From contig CAMSEX010000048.1 of the NCBI GenBank assembly GCA_947057875.1, positions 1 to 9,101 on the forward strand: 9,101 nucleotides of DNA, given 5' to 3'. Source of the stretch: an uncultured Clostridium sp. (GTDB lineage Bacteria; Bacillota; Clostridia; TANB77; CAG-508). Below, piece by piece: positions 1 through 6,314 of this stretch; the stretch's first letter is position 1, and each line of letters opens with the position of its first letter. Position numbers and translations under genes: made by a program. The notes under the pieces were generated by a model. That model had not been told where the DNA came from, ran no database searches, and saw only the letters and a list, made by a program, of their open reading frames with translations.

Positions 1-52
1 GCATACGAGATGACGAGAGGTGACTGGAGTTCAGACGTGTGCTCTTCCGATC
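1..52. other. Illumina P7/TruSeq adapter (sequencing artefact)
   Basis: Bases 1-11 are the end of the Illumina P7 flow-cell sequence, bases 12-19 (gacgagag) are an 8-base index, and bases 20-52 match the TruSeq index-read adapter ending in GCTCTTCCGATC. This is library DNA, not genome; biological sequence begins at about base 53. The final T of the adapter is not seen, so the junction is uncertain by a base or two. Confidence 0.98.
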
Positions 53-1067
53 CCTCTGTAATAAAATTGTGGCTATCATCTTGACGAAACATTCTCACAC
101 GAAACAATCCATTTAGCTGTCCTGATTTTTCATTTCTATGAATAACATCAATATCATTAAAACGCATTGGCAAATCTTTATAACTTCTCAGTTTAGAAGC
201 AAATATTTTAATTGCATTTGGGCAATTCATTGGTTTTAATGCTTGCTCTTTTCCATCTGTATCTGTCAAAACAAACATATCTTCTTTATAATGGTCCCAA
301 TGTCCTGATATTTTCCATAGCTCGCTACTGTTTAATTGTGGTCCAGAAAATTCTTGGTAGCCCCTTTTTTCATGCTCTTTTCGCCAAAAATCAATCAACA
401 CATTCATCATTTTAAAGCCTTTTGGCATCCAATAAGCCATCCCTGGTGCTGTTTCATCAAAGAAAAACAAATCCAATTCTTTTCCCAATTTTCTATGATC
501 TCTTTGTTTTGCCTCCTCCAACTTTTGTAAATACTCCTCCAACTCGCTCGCCTTTGGAAACGAAATTCCATAAATTCTTTGTAGCATCTTATTATGCTCG
601 TCGCCTCTCCAATAAGCACCCGAAGACGTCAACAATTTTACTGCTTTGACTGCCCCAGTTGATGGCAAATGTGGACCTCTACAAAGGTCCGTAAAATCGC
701 CTTGCTTGTAAAAAGAAATCACTTCTCCCTTTGGTAAATCTTCTATTAATTCTACTTTGTAATTTTCATTTTTTTCTTTCATGAGCCTAATCGCTTCTTC
801 TCTTGGCAATTCAAATCTTTCTAGTTCCAAATTTTCTTTAATGATTTTCTTCATTTCATCTTCAATCGCTTTTAAATCTTCTTCTGAAAATGGTTTTTCC
901 ACATCAAAATCATAATAAAATCCATTTTCAATAGCTGGACCAATCGCCAATTTTGCCTCTGGAAACAGCCTTTTGACTGCTTGTGCCATAATATGTGAAG
1001 TCGTATGCCAATACATGCTTTCCTCTACATCAAGCGTCTTTCCTCCACCTAATTTAATTTTGAACAT
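53..1067 (-). CDS. thrS: Threonyl-tRNA synthetase, TGS-less form, 3'-truncated by the contig edge
   Basis: This class II synthetase charges tRNA-Thr with threonine in the cytoplasm. The 338 visible residues hold the editing domain (about 15-185), with HTTSH at 21-25 and CRGPH at 129-133 supplying the usual editing-site His/Cys residues. The first part of the catalytic core follows: the motif 1 region at 216-245, MNCP at 280-283 whose Cys282 is a zinc ligand, motif 2 with HRNE at 310-313, and QDDSH with His333 as a second zinc ligand. Motif 3 and the anticodon-binding domain lie beyond the contig. The N-terminal TGS domain of about 60 residues found in most ThrRS is absent. This is not a misplaced start: an in-frame TGA lies at 1071-1073, two codons upstream, and GGAGG at 1076-1080 sits 8 bases from the ATG. 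A T-box leader controls the gene. Confidence 0.97.
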
Positions 1068-1075
1068 TTTTCATT

Positions 1076-1080
1076 CCTCC
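1076..1080 (-). promoter_or_regulatory. Ribosome binding site of thrS
   Basis: GGAGG lies 8 bases before the ATG at 1067. It fixes the start and rules out an overlapping out-of-frame ATG at 1074, which would be only one base from it. Together with the in-frame TGA at 1071-1073 it shows the short N-terminus is real. Confidence 0.9.
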
Positions 1081-1098
1081 CTTTTCTTTTTATATTTT

Positions 1099-1142
1099 CT
1101 TGTGCACTACTTGTGCATTACTTGTGCACTTCTTGTGCTTTT
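1099..1142 (-). repeat. 11-bp tandem repeat, about four copies, in the thrS leader
   Basis: In the mRNA sense the units are AAGCACAAG (partial), AAGTGCACAAG, TAATGCACAAG and TAGTGCACAAG. Most contain TGCAC and two contain the self-complementary GTGCAC. The array sits after the T-box terminator and ends about 20 bases before the thrS ribosome binding site, so it is transcribed only on read-through mRNA. Its function is unknown. It may be slippage-prone spacer DNA or may form local hairpins. Confidence 0.85.
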
Positions 1143-1159
1143 TTACAAATTTCTTTAAG

Positions 1160-1378
1160 CCAAAAAGCACTCCATAGGCTAAACAGCCTAGGAGTGCATG
1201 CACGGTTCCATCCTAATTTTTAACTCACTTTAAAGCCTTTAACGTAGCCTACACGCTACTCTTTCGAATAGAAACTCCAAGGTAGTTTTCGAAATACGTT
1301 TTCTAAGATTAGCTCTCAGCCCACGACTAATCCTCTCTGCTAGTAACCTTTATCCTACTTTTCCTCTTCAACATTTAT
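1160..1378 (-). promoter_or_regulatory. T-box riboswitch, threonine/thrS
   Basis: The leader RNA binds tRNA-Thr and permits read-through into thrS when that tRNA is uncharged. The T-box core TAGGATGGAACCGTG lies at 1215-1201. The antiterminator pairs UAGGA (1215-1211) with UCCUA (1193-1189) and GUG (1203-1201) with CAC (1196-1194), leaving a UGGAACC bulge. UGGA would pair with a tRNA end UCCA, so discriminator U is predicted. Stem I carries AGAGAGG at about 1333-1339. The likely specifier loop (1290-1281, GAAAACTACC) holds two adjacent Thr codons, ACU (1286-1284) and ACC (1283-1281); AAGG near 1349-1346 can pair with the following CCUU. Which codon is read is not settled by eye. The 5' end is estimated from the promoter. 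Confidence 0.93.
1162..1197 (-). terminator. T-box intrinsic terminator
   Basis: On the minus strand GCACTCC+TAGGC (1197-1186) pairs with GCCTA+GGAGTGC (1179-1167), with one bulged T, followed by TTTTT (1166-1162). Its 5' arm shares bases with the T-box antiterminator, as expected for a switch. Confidence 0.95.
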
Positions 1379-1384
1379 ATTACA

Positions 1385-1413
1385 CATATATCATAAATTA
1401 CCTCAAATGTCAA
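1385..1413 (-). promoter_or_regulatory. Promoter of the T-box-thrS transcript
   Basis: A perfect -35 TTGACA (1413-1408), a 17-base spacer and -10 TATATG (1390-1385) place transcription start near 1378, just before the T-box Stem I. Confidence 0.8.
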
Positions 1414-1467
1414 GATCCTGTGACCGTTTTTTCTCTGTTTATTAATTACCTACTTTTTTATTAGCAC

Positions 1468-1494
1468 TCGGGAGGCTTAATCTAAGCCCCCCGA
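1468..1494 (-). terminator. Strong GC-rich hairpin, possible 3' end of the 103-aa gene transcript
   Basis: A 12-bp stem (1468-1479 with 1483-1494) closes a 3-base loop. The one mismatch, at 1473/1489, becomes a G-U wobble in minus-strand RNA but A-C in plus-strand RNA, so the structure fits a minus-strand transcript. It lies about 30 bases after the stop of the upstream gene. No U-tract follows (the next bases are GTGCTAATAAAAAAG), so it is not a classical intrinsic terminator; it may be a 3'-end stabilising or weak termination hairpin. Confidence 0.5.
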
Positions 1495-1513
1495 CCAAAC
1501 ATTTCTATTTGTG

Positions 1514-1533
1514 CATTACCAGTCATTACCAGT
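1514..1533. repeat. Perfect 10-bp tandem duplication at a stop codon
   Basis: cattaccagt occurs twice back to back (1514-1523 and 1524-1533). The duplication spans the stop codon of the minus-strand 103-aa gene, so the second copy lies just outside the coding region. Confidence 0.9.
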
Positions 1534-1837
1534 TTTTCATAAGCATAACCTTAATAACATTTTTATCAATCTGCAAATCTTTGATATAATAACAATATCT
1601 ATCATCATCTATATCTGCAGAAATTTCTCCCCAAAGTATGTCAGCCCTAGCAATCAGCAAATCTCTCAAATCCTCTGGAATACTTTCGATTGAGAAACTA
1701 ACTGGTGCATATGTTCCCATTCTAACGCTCTCTGGTATGCTTTTTTTGTTCTCTTTTAGTGCTTTAACCAGTGAAAGATTTAACCGTTGAACATTCCTGT
1801 CCTCACTCCGCAATTCTTCTAACATTTCTTTGTTCAT
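1526..1837 (-). CDS. Small hypothetical protein, 103 residues
   Basis: I do not recognise this protein. It has no signal peptide or membrane segment. It is mixed-charge, with an N-terminal stretch likely to be helical (about 1-32, rich in Glu, Leu, Lys and Asn), a middle region around MGTYAPVSFSIESIPEDLRD, and an acidic segment ADIDDDRYCYY near 74-84. Coding is supported by GGAGG with a short A/T spacer before the ATG, a good promoter upstream (1894-1922) and a hairpin after the stop. It is divergent from the 211-residue gene and upstream of thrS, which has its own promoter, so it is probably a single-gene unit. Cytoplasmic location is inferred from the lack of export signals. Its function is unknown. 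Confidence 0.75.
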   Translation of the reverse strand: MNKEMLEELRSEDRNVQRLNLSLVKALKENKKSIPESVRMGTYAPVSFSIESIPEDLRDLLIARADILWGEISADIDDDRYCYYIKDLQIDKNVIKVMLMKNW

Positions 1838-1893
1838 TTTAAAAATCCTCCTTTACTTTAAATGTTTGTACTAATGAAAAAGGTTTCTTTTTT

Positions 1894-1922
1894 ATTTTAA
1901 CATAAATCAAATCTATTTGCAA
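1894..1922 (-). promoter_or_regulatory. Promoter of the 103-residue gene
   Basis: -35 TTGCAA (1922-1917), a 17-base spacer and -10 TAAAAT (1899-1894) precede the GGAGG ribosome binding site and ATG at 1837. It lies in the 194-base divergent region shared with the plus-strand gene at 2032. Confidence 0.65.
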
Positions 1923-1952
1923 GCAATTATGATGTATTTTTTCAAATTTTGC

Positions 1953-2000
1953 TAGACTTATCTACTAATCTGTGCTATAATACTAAAGTCACTATATAAT
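1953..2000 (+). promoter_or_regulatory. Promoter region of the 211-residue gene
   Basis: A perfect -10 TATAAT (1976-1981) has a partial -35 TAGACT (1953-1958) 17 bases upstream. A second TATAAT at 1995-2000 lacks an evident -35. Confidence 0.6.
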
Positions 2001-2016
2001 ATATTTTATTCATTTT

Positions 2017-2024
2017 AGGAGGTG
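2017..2024 (+). promoter_or_regulatory. Ribosome binding site that selects a TTG start
   Basis: AGGAGGTG is a near-perfect anti-Shine-Dalgarno match and lies 7 bases before TTG at 2032. The first in-frame ATG (2053) is 28 bases away, too far to use this site. Confidence 0.85.
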
Positions 2025-2031
2025 TGTAATC

Positions 2032-2667
2032 TTGAAATTGCAAGAACGCAACATGGAGGATTTGTTTCTCCGGTACTTATCACAATTAACTCAAGAACAT
2101 CCGTATATCCTACTGGAAACGGATGAAAAATCAACAACTATCCGTCTTGGATATGAAACCTGTAATGAGGAAAAAAAAGAGCTTAGCCATCTTAAATTCT
2201 TCGCTTGCGAAAAATATTCTATTAAGCTTGATCTTGAAAAACTTAAGAAACCTTCCTATTTTCCTTTTACAACAACTTTTAAATTGCTTAAAAATAACAA
2301 ACTCTTAATAGAAGCAAAAATAAAATTGAACAATAGTTCCAATAATGTTCCTCCACTTTTCTCAACTGATCTCATAAAGTACTTGGAAAGTCGGCGAAGA
2401 ACAGTTTTACAAGTTTTCCTAAAAAGATACTTTTACTATGCAAAAAACAATAGCTTTTATGACCCAATCTATCTTGAGGAACATAATGTTACTACTGCTG
2501 GCATTGTACTGCACTCTAAGCCTAATTTTTTCGAAATCATAGAGGAATTTCCTACTACACTTAGAGAAATAGAAACATTAAATCAGAATCATTTTGATGT
2601 TTTTTTACTAGAGGAAAACCCTGCTCAGGGCTATAACCTATACGAAATTATCAATAAGCAGTTATAA
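2032..2667 (+). CDS. Hypothetical protein, 211 residues, TTG start
   Basis: I do not recognise a family. The protein has no signal peptide or transmembrane segment and is probably cytoplasmic. Its N-terminal half (about 1-100) alternates charged and beta-prone stretches (YILLETDEKSTTIRLGYE near 25-42, LLIEAKIKL near 91-99). A basic helix with ESRRRTVLQVFLKRYFYY lies at about 119-136, and the C-terminal third is acidic and aromatic. The TTG start at 2032 is chosen because AGGAGGTG sits 7 bases upstream; starting at the in-frame ATG at 2053 would remove only seven residues. It is a single-gene unit with its own promoter, and a bidirectional terminator shared with the convergent GH25 gene ends it. 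The basic helix might bind nucleic acid, but that is a guess. Confidence 0.8.
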   Translation: MKLQERNMEDLFLRYLSQLTQEHPYILLETDEKSTTIRLGYETCNEEKKELSHLKFFACEKYSIKLDLEKLKKPSYFPFTTTFKLLKNNKLLIEAKIKLNNSSNNVPPLFSTDLIKYLESRRRTVLQVFLKRYFYYAKNNSFYDPIYLEEHNVTTAGIVLHSKPNFFEIIEEFPTTLREIETLNQNHFDVFLLEENPAQGYNLYEIINKQL

Positions 2668-2695
2668 CTGTAGGCTATTATATTTTTAAGGCAAG

Positions 2696-2725
2696 AAAAA
2701 GGCTCTCTTTTACGAGAGCTTTTTT
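2696..2725. terminator. Bidirectional intrinsic terminator between convergent genes
   Basis: AAAAAG + GCTCTC (2702-2707), loop TTTTAC, GAGAGC (2714-2719) + TTTTTT. The flanking A and T tracts make it work on either strand: for the 211-residue gene on plus and for the cell-wall operon ending at 2738 on minus. Confidence 0.92.
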
Positions 2726-2737
2726 CGATATTTATTT

Positions 2738-5191
2738 TTAATAATATCTTTTAAAACACCAATTCAAATCCACATTTCCGCCATTGCCACTAATGCCAGG
2801 AATTCTACCAGAGCTTGTATATTGCCAGATGTCATATTTGCCTGTGTAATCTGTGCTAGCCACATAATGCGCAAGCCAAATATTATATCTCTCCAAACGT
2901 GGCATATCTAAATACGAATAAAAGAAGTTTCGATATGAATACACGCCCGCTTGGTAACCACTTGCATTCATTCTATCACAAAATGTAATCGCTGCATTGG
3001 TTAAATTTTCTTTATTCGTGCGTCCTGCATTTACCGCATCTGTCACAATATGGTCTTCAATGTCAAAAAAGATTGGCATATCAAAATGTTTACCTGCAAT
3101 TACATTCAAACAAGCCTCTGCTTCGTGAGCCGCCTCTTCTGAATTAAAGGCATATGAGTAAATATAGCCTCCAACTGCAATTCCACGTGCCTTGCAAGCC
3201 GCATAATTTTCTTCAAATTTAGAATCAACAATTGTTCTGCCACTGGATTCTCTGTACTCAGCAATTTTCAAAATAGCAAAATTGACACCACTATTTTTTA
3301 CGGCATCCCAGTCAATGGTCGCATTATGATGAGAAACATCAATTCCCCAAGTTTGCGTATTGCTAATGATAAAATTAATTGCTCTTGTTTCTAAAACTTT
3401 TCCATATTTAGAAAAATGCACAACTTCTAAAGAATGTTGTCCTTCTGCTAAATAAGAAGTATCAATTTGCGCATAAAAACCTGGTTTTGGATTGGCTGCT
3501 GCTCCATTATATTGATTACCAAAAATCTGCAATACATCTATTCTTTCTTGTCTTGGTGGGGCAATTTTATGAACTCCATCCAAAAAAATACCCAAATAAT
3601 CGCCTGGCGCTTCGCACAAAGCCCAACCTTTTACTTCCAATATACCTGATCGATATCTTTTGTTATAAATTGGTTCTTCTAAATTCATCATCACTCTGTA
3701 ATTAGGTGTATTAATTTTCAAGGAAATTTGACTCTGCCCAACTAACTTACCATATCTTGAAATTTCCTGTACTAACATAACATGGTTTCCTTCTGCCATA
3801 TTTTCAATATTGACATCAATTGAAAAACCTGCATTTGGCGTTTTAACTGTTCCTCCATATGCTGGCGAAATCAAACTGTCAATATCGCCTCGACTGGTTC
3901 GTTTTACTTGATAAGTACAATCTTTTCCATCGATTTTTACAACCATTCTTGCCTTTTCATCATCTGACACAGCCCAACCAGAAATATTCATTGTCTTTGT
4001 TTGAGGAACTTGATATGAAAGTGTAGTTGGTGTATCAATGTACATTCTTCCTGTATATTCTCTATGTTTTACTTGAAAACTTCTTACCTCTCGAGAAATA
4101 ATCGTTTCATTTCTTGCTATCTGGAAAATCATGATTTGATGTGTTCCTTCTGCTAAATAGCTAATGTCTAAATCCATTTCAAAACCTGCATTTGGTGTAT
4201 TGGCTGTTCCTCCATACGCTGGCGATATGGCACTATCGACATCGCTTCTTGGTGTTCTTGTTCTAACATCTCCCATACATTGGTTATCCACATAAACTCT
4301 TATTTTAGCTTCTGCATCATTGGAAACTGCCCAACCTTGTAGTTTTATGTGTTCTGTATCTGGTAAACGATACGTTTGATTTAAATGTGGAGCATCTACA
4401 AACATCCTACCTTCATATTGAAGTGGCTGAATTTGTATTGTTTTTGTATCACAAGAAAGAACTGCTTCATTGTTTGCCAGTTGGAAAATCATAATTTGAC
4501 ATGTTCCACCTGCATAATAACTCATATCCAAATCCATTTCAAAACCTGCATTTGGCGTTTTAGCTGTTCCTCCATACGCTGGCGAAATTAAAATATCGAC
4601 ATCACCTCTTGGTGTTCTTTTTTTTACATCTCCCATGCATTGATTATTCACATAAACTCTTATTTTAGCTCCTGCATCATCAGAAACTGCCCAACCTTGT
4701 AGTTTCAAATTATTTCCCATTGTTGCAATCGAATAAGTTTGGCCATTTATGGGAGTCTCAATATACATTCTTCCCACATAATTGGGCACTTCCACTATTG
4801 GTTCTTCTGTGTTTTCTTCTATTTCAGGCTCCTCAATAATTTCTTCTGGTTGTACTTCCAGAACAGTTTCATTTTCTTGCTCTTGCGTTTTTTCTATTGC
4901 CATTTCTTCCTGCTCTGGTTCTTTGTTTCCTGTTTGTTCTAAATTTTCTTCATCTTCTTTTTCTTCAGAAATCGATTCTTCTTTTTTTGGTTCTTCTAAT
5001 TCTACTTTCTCTATCTCTGTTTCTTCTTGCTCTAATTTTTCTTCCTCTTCTTTTGGCGTCTCTTCTAAGTTATCTTCTTCCTGCACTTGTTCTTTGGTTT
5101 CTTCTGAAATTTGCTCCATCGCATACACAACTGGATAAAATACCTGAAATGCGAAAACTACCAACATAAATGTTATTGCAATTTTTTTCAT
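2738..5191 (-). CDS. Secreted GH25 lysozyme with Glu-rich stalk and four Ig-like repeats
   Basis: Predicted N-acetylmuramidase cutting the MurNAc-GlcNAc bond of peptidoglycan outside the cell. In order: a signal peptide (1-24, cleavage likely after VYA); a Glu-rich low-complexity segment (about 25-136, roughly 40% Glu); four repeats of about 115-122 residues (137-258, 259-378, 379-497, 498-612); and a GH25 domain (615-817). The first three repeats share GWAVS, a G(D)V..RT.R.D(V/I)D stretch, ISPAYGGT and TPNAGF; the fourth is divergent (GWALCE, NPKPGF). GH25 residues seen are Asp618 in GIDVSHHN, the Asp710/Glu712 pair in FFDIED, and VDLN near the C-terminus. The repeats resemble bacterial Ig-like modules common in Clostridial wall hydrolases, so wall binding is likely but inferred. 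No LPXTG or SLH anchor is present. GGAGG lies 7 bases before the ATG, and the gene follows mltG by 18 bases, last in the operon. Confidence 0.95.
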   Translation of the reverse strand: MKKIAITFMLVVFAFQVFYPVVYAMEQISEETKEQVQEEDNLEETPKEEEEKLEQEETEIEKVELEEPKKEESISEEKEDEENLEQTGNKEPEQEEMAIEKTQEQENETVLEVQPEEIIEEPEIEENTEEPIVEVPNYVGRMYIETPINGQTYSIATMGNNLKLQGWAVSDDAGAKIRVYVNNQCMGDVKKRTPRGDVDILISPAYGGTAKTPNAGFEMDLDMSYYAGGTCQIMIFQLANNEAVLSCDTKTIQIQPLQYEGRMFVDAPHLNQTYRLPDTEHIKLQGWAVSNDAEAKIRVYVDNQCMGDVRTRTPRSDVDSAISPAYGGTANTPNAGFEMDLDISYLAEGTHQIMIFQIARNETIISREVRSFQVKHREYTGRMYIDTPTTLSYQVPQTKTMNISGWAVSDDEKARMVVKIDGKDCTYQVKRTSRGDIDSLISPAYGGTVKTPNAGFSIDVNIENMAEGNHVMLVQEISRYGKLVGQSQISLKINTPNYRVMMNLEEPIYNKRYRSGILEVKGWALCEAPGDYLGIFLDGVHKIAPPRQERIDVLQIFGNQYNGAAANPKPGFYAQIDTSYLAEGQHSLEVVHFSKYGKVLETRAINFIISNTQTWGIDVSHHNATIDWDAVKNSGVNFAILKIAEYRESSGRTIVDSKFEENYAACKARGIAVGGYIYSYAFNSEEAAHEAEACLNVIAGKHFDMPIFFDIEDHIVTDAVNAGRTNKENLTNAAITFCDRMNASGYQAGVYSYRNFFYSYLDMPRLERYNIWLAHYVASTDYTGKYDIWQYTSSGRIPGISGNGGNVDLNWCFKRYY
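3701..4783 (-). repeat. Three tandem in-frame repeats in the GH25 gene
   Basis: Units of about 360 bases at about 4783-4418, 4417-4058 and 4057-3701. The first two also match closely at DNA level, with shared blocks such as cataaactcttattttagc and gcccaaccttgtagttt, pointing to a fairly recent internal duplication. A fourth, diverged unit follows at about 3700-3356. Confidence 0.88.
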
Positions 5192-5209
5192 AAATTTCCC
5201 TCCTCTAAT

Positions 5210-6292
5210 TTAATTTTCATATTCATACCATAAACCATCTTTTTTAAGTTGATTAATTAGGTTAATATGCTCTTCATAAGTTTTTGTAAAATATACTTTT
5301 TTCGTTTTATCTGCTACAAAATACAATTTCTCTGTTTGTGTCTCATTCAAAGCTGCTAAAATTGCATCTTTACTAGGATTACAAATCGGACCAATTGGCA
5401 ATTTACCCTCCATATGCGGGCCACGTGTATTATACGGATTTTCTGTTTTGATTTCTTTTGCTGTCAAATCTCGATCTCCCATATTTACTTTAAATGCATA
5501 ATATGTTGTAACATCGCTCCCCAAACTCATTCCCTTTTCTATTCGATGCTTTAAAACAGCCACAATTTCTTCTCTATCTTCTTCTCGAACGCCTTCTAAT
5601 TCAGCAATCGAAGCAAGTGTCATCACATCATGTATATTATCTGGAATTTCATTTTTATGTTCACTCAAAAACTTGTCCATGTAATTCAACATAACATTAA
5701 AAATGGTTTTGACAGACACTTCTTTATTTTCAAAAATATAAGTATCTGGCAGCAAATAACCTTCTAGCGGATAATAAATTCCTTCTTGTTTAATATCTTC
5801 TGTCAAAAACCAATATTTCTCAATTAGTGAATCAATATACGCCTCATCTTCTAGCAATGTCCATACATCTTCCTCTGTGTTGACCGTTTTTTCCGCAATC
5901 GTTTTGGCAAAATGTCTCATATTTTTACCTTCTACAAAGGTTAGTTTAACTTCCTCATTCACAATTTCGCCATTTTGAATATGTGCTAAAATCGTCCCCA
6001 AATTTTCTGCATTATTCAAGTCATATTTTCCTTGTTTCAAACTTTGCACATGGTTTAATTTAGCATAAATTTTCATGACATTCGCATCTCGAATGATATT
6101 TTTTTCTTTCAACAGTTGCGCAATGGCAGATGTTCCAGTTCCTTCAATAATTTCCACACGAATCACTTCGCCATTTCCTTTGCTAACCGCCCCAATTCCA
6201 TGTTGATACCATACTACAACACCAATTCCCGTCCCTATGATTAAAACAAGAATGATACTTAAAATAATAATTCCTATTTTTTTCTTTTCCAT
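5210..6292 (-). CDS. mltG: Endolytic murein transglycosylase MltG (YceG-like)
   Basis: MltG cleaves nascent glycan strands at the outer face of the membrane, leaving 1,6-anhydro-MurNAc ends and setting strand length. The 360-residue protein is of normal family length. It has a short basic N-terminus, one membrane segment (about 6-28), a LysM-like region (about 42-110), and then the catalytic domain. Family motifs present are LEGYLLPDTY (176-185), LASIAELEG (226-234) with Glu231 in the position of the catalytic Glu, NPYNTR (285-290), LPIGPICNP (298-306) and YFVAD near 324-328. GGAG lies 8 bases before the ATG. The gene starts 22 bases after the upstream membrane-protein gene and ends 18 bases before the GH25 gene, so all three are probably co-transcribed. 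No catalytic residue appears lost. Confidence 0.96.
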   Translation of the reverse strand: MEKKKIGIIILSIILVLIIGTGIGVVVWYQHGIGAVSKGNGEVIRVEIIEGTGTSAIAQLLKEKNIIRDANVMKIYAKLNHVQSLKQGKYDLNNAENLGTILAHIQNGEIVNEEVKLTFVEGKNMRHFAKTIAEKTVNTEEDVWTLLEDEAYIDSLIEKYWFLTEDIKQEGIYYPLEGYLLPDTYIFENKEVSVKTIFNVMLNYMDKFLSEHKNEIPDNIHDVMTLASIAELEGVREEDREEIVAVLKHRIEKGMSLGSDVTTYYAFKVNMGDRDLTAKEIKTENPYNTRGPHMEGKLPIGPICNPSKDAILAALNETQTEKLYFVADKTKKVYFTKTYEEHINLINQLKKDGLWYEYEN

Positions 6293-6314
6293 CTTTCAAA
6301 CTCCATATCTTTCG

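Noticed and set aside
212..649. Short frames on both strands inside thrS
   Set aside because: The minus-strand synthetase frame is continuous with recognisable motifs across this stretch, so these are shadows.
1072..1074. ATG at 1074 as the thrS start
   Set aside because: It is out of frame with the synthetase and only one base from the GGAGG.
1099..1142. CRISPR-like array
   Set aside because: The units are 11 bp in direct contact with no spacers, far from CRISPR repeat-spacer structure, and there are no cas genes.
973..1158. Plus-strand 61-codon frame over the thrS start and leader
   Set aside because: It runs antisense to the thrS N-terminus, ribosome binding site and tandem repeat, is low-complexity Leu/Phe/Cys-rich, and I saw no upstream signals.
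4739..5169. Plus-strand Ser-rich and Leu/Phe-rich open frames opposite the GH25 gene
   Set aside because: They are mirror frames of the Glu-rich GAA/GAG codon run; no ribosome binding site was noticed, and the composition is explained entirely by the minus-strand gene.
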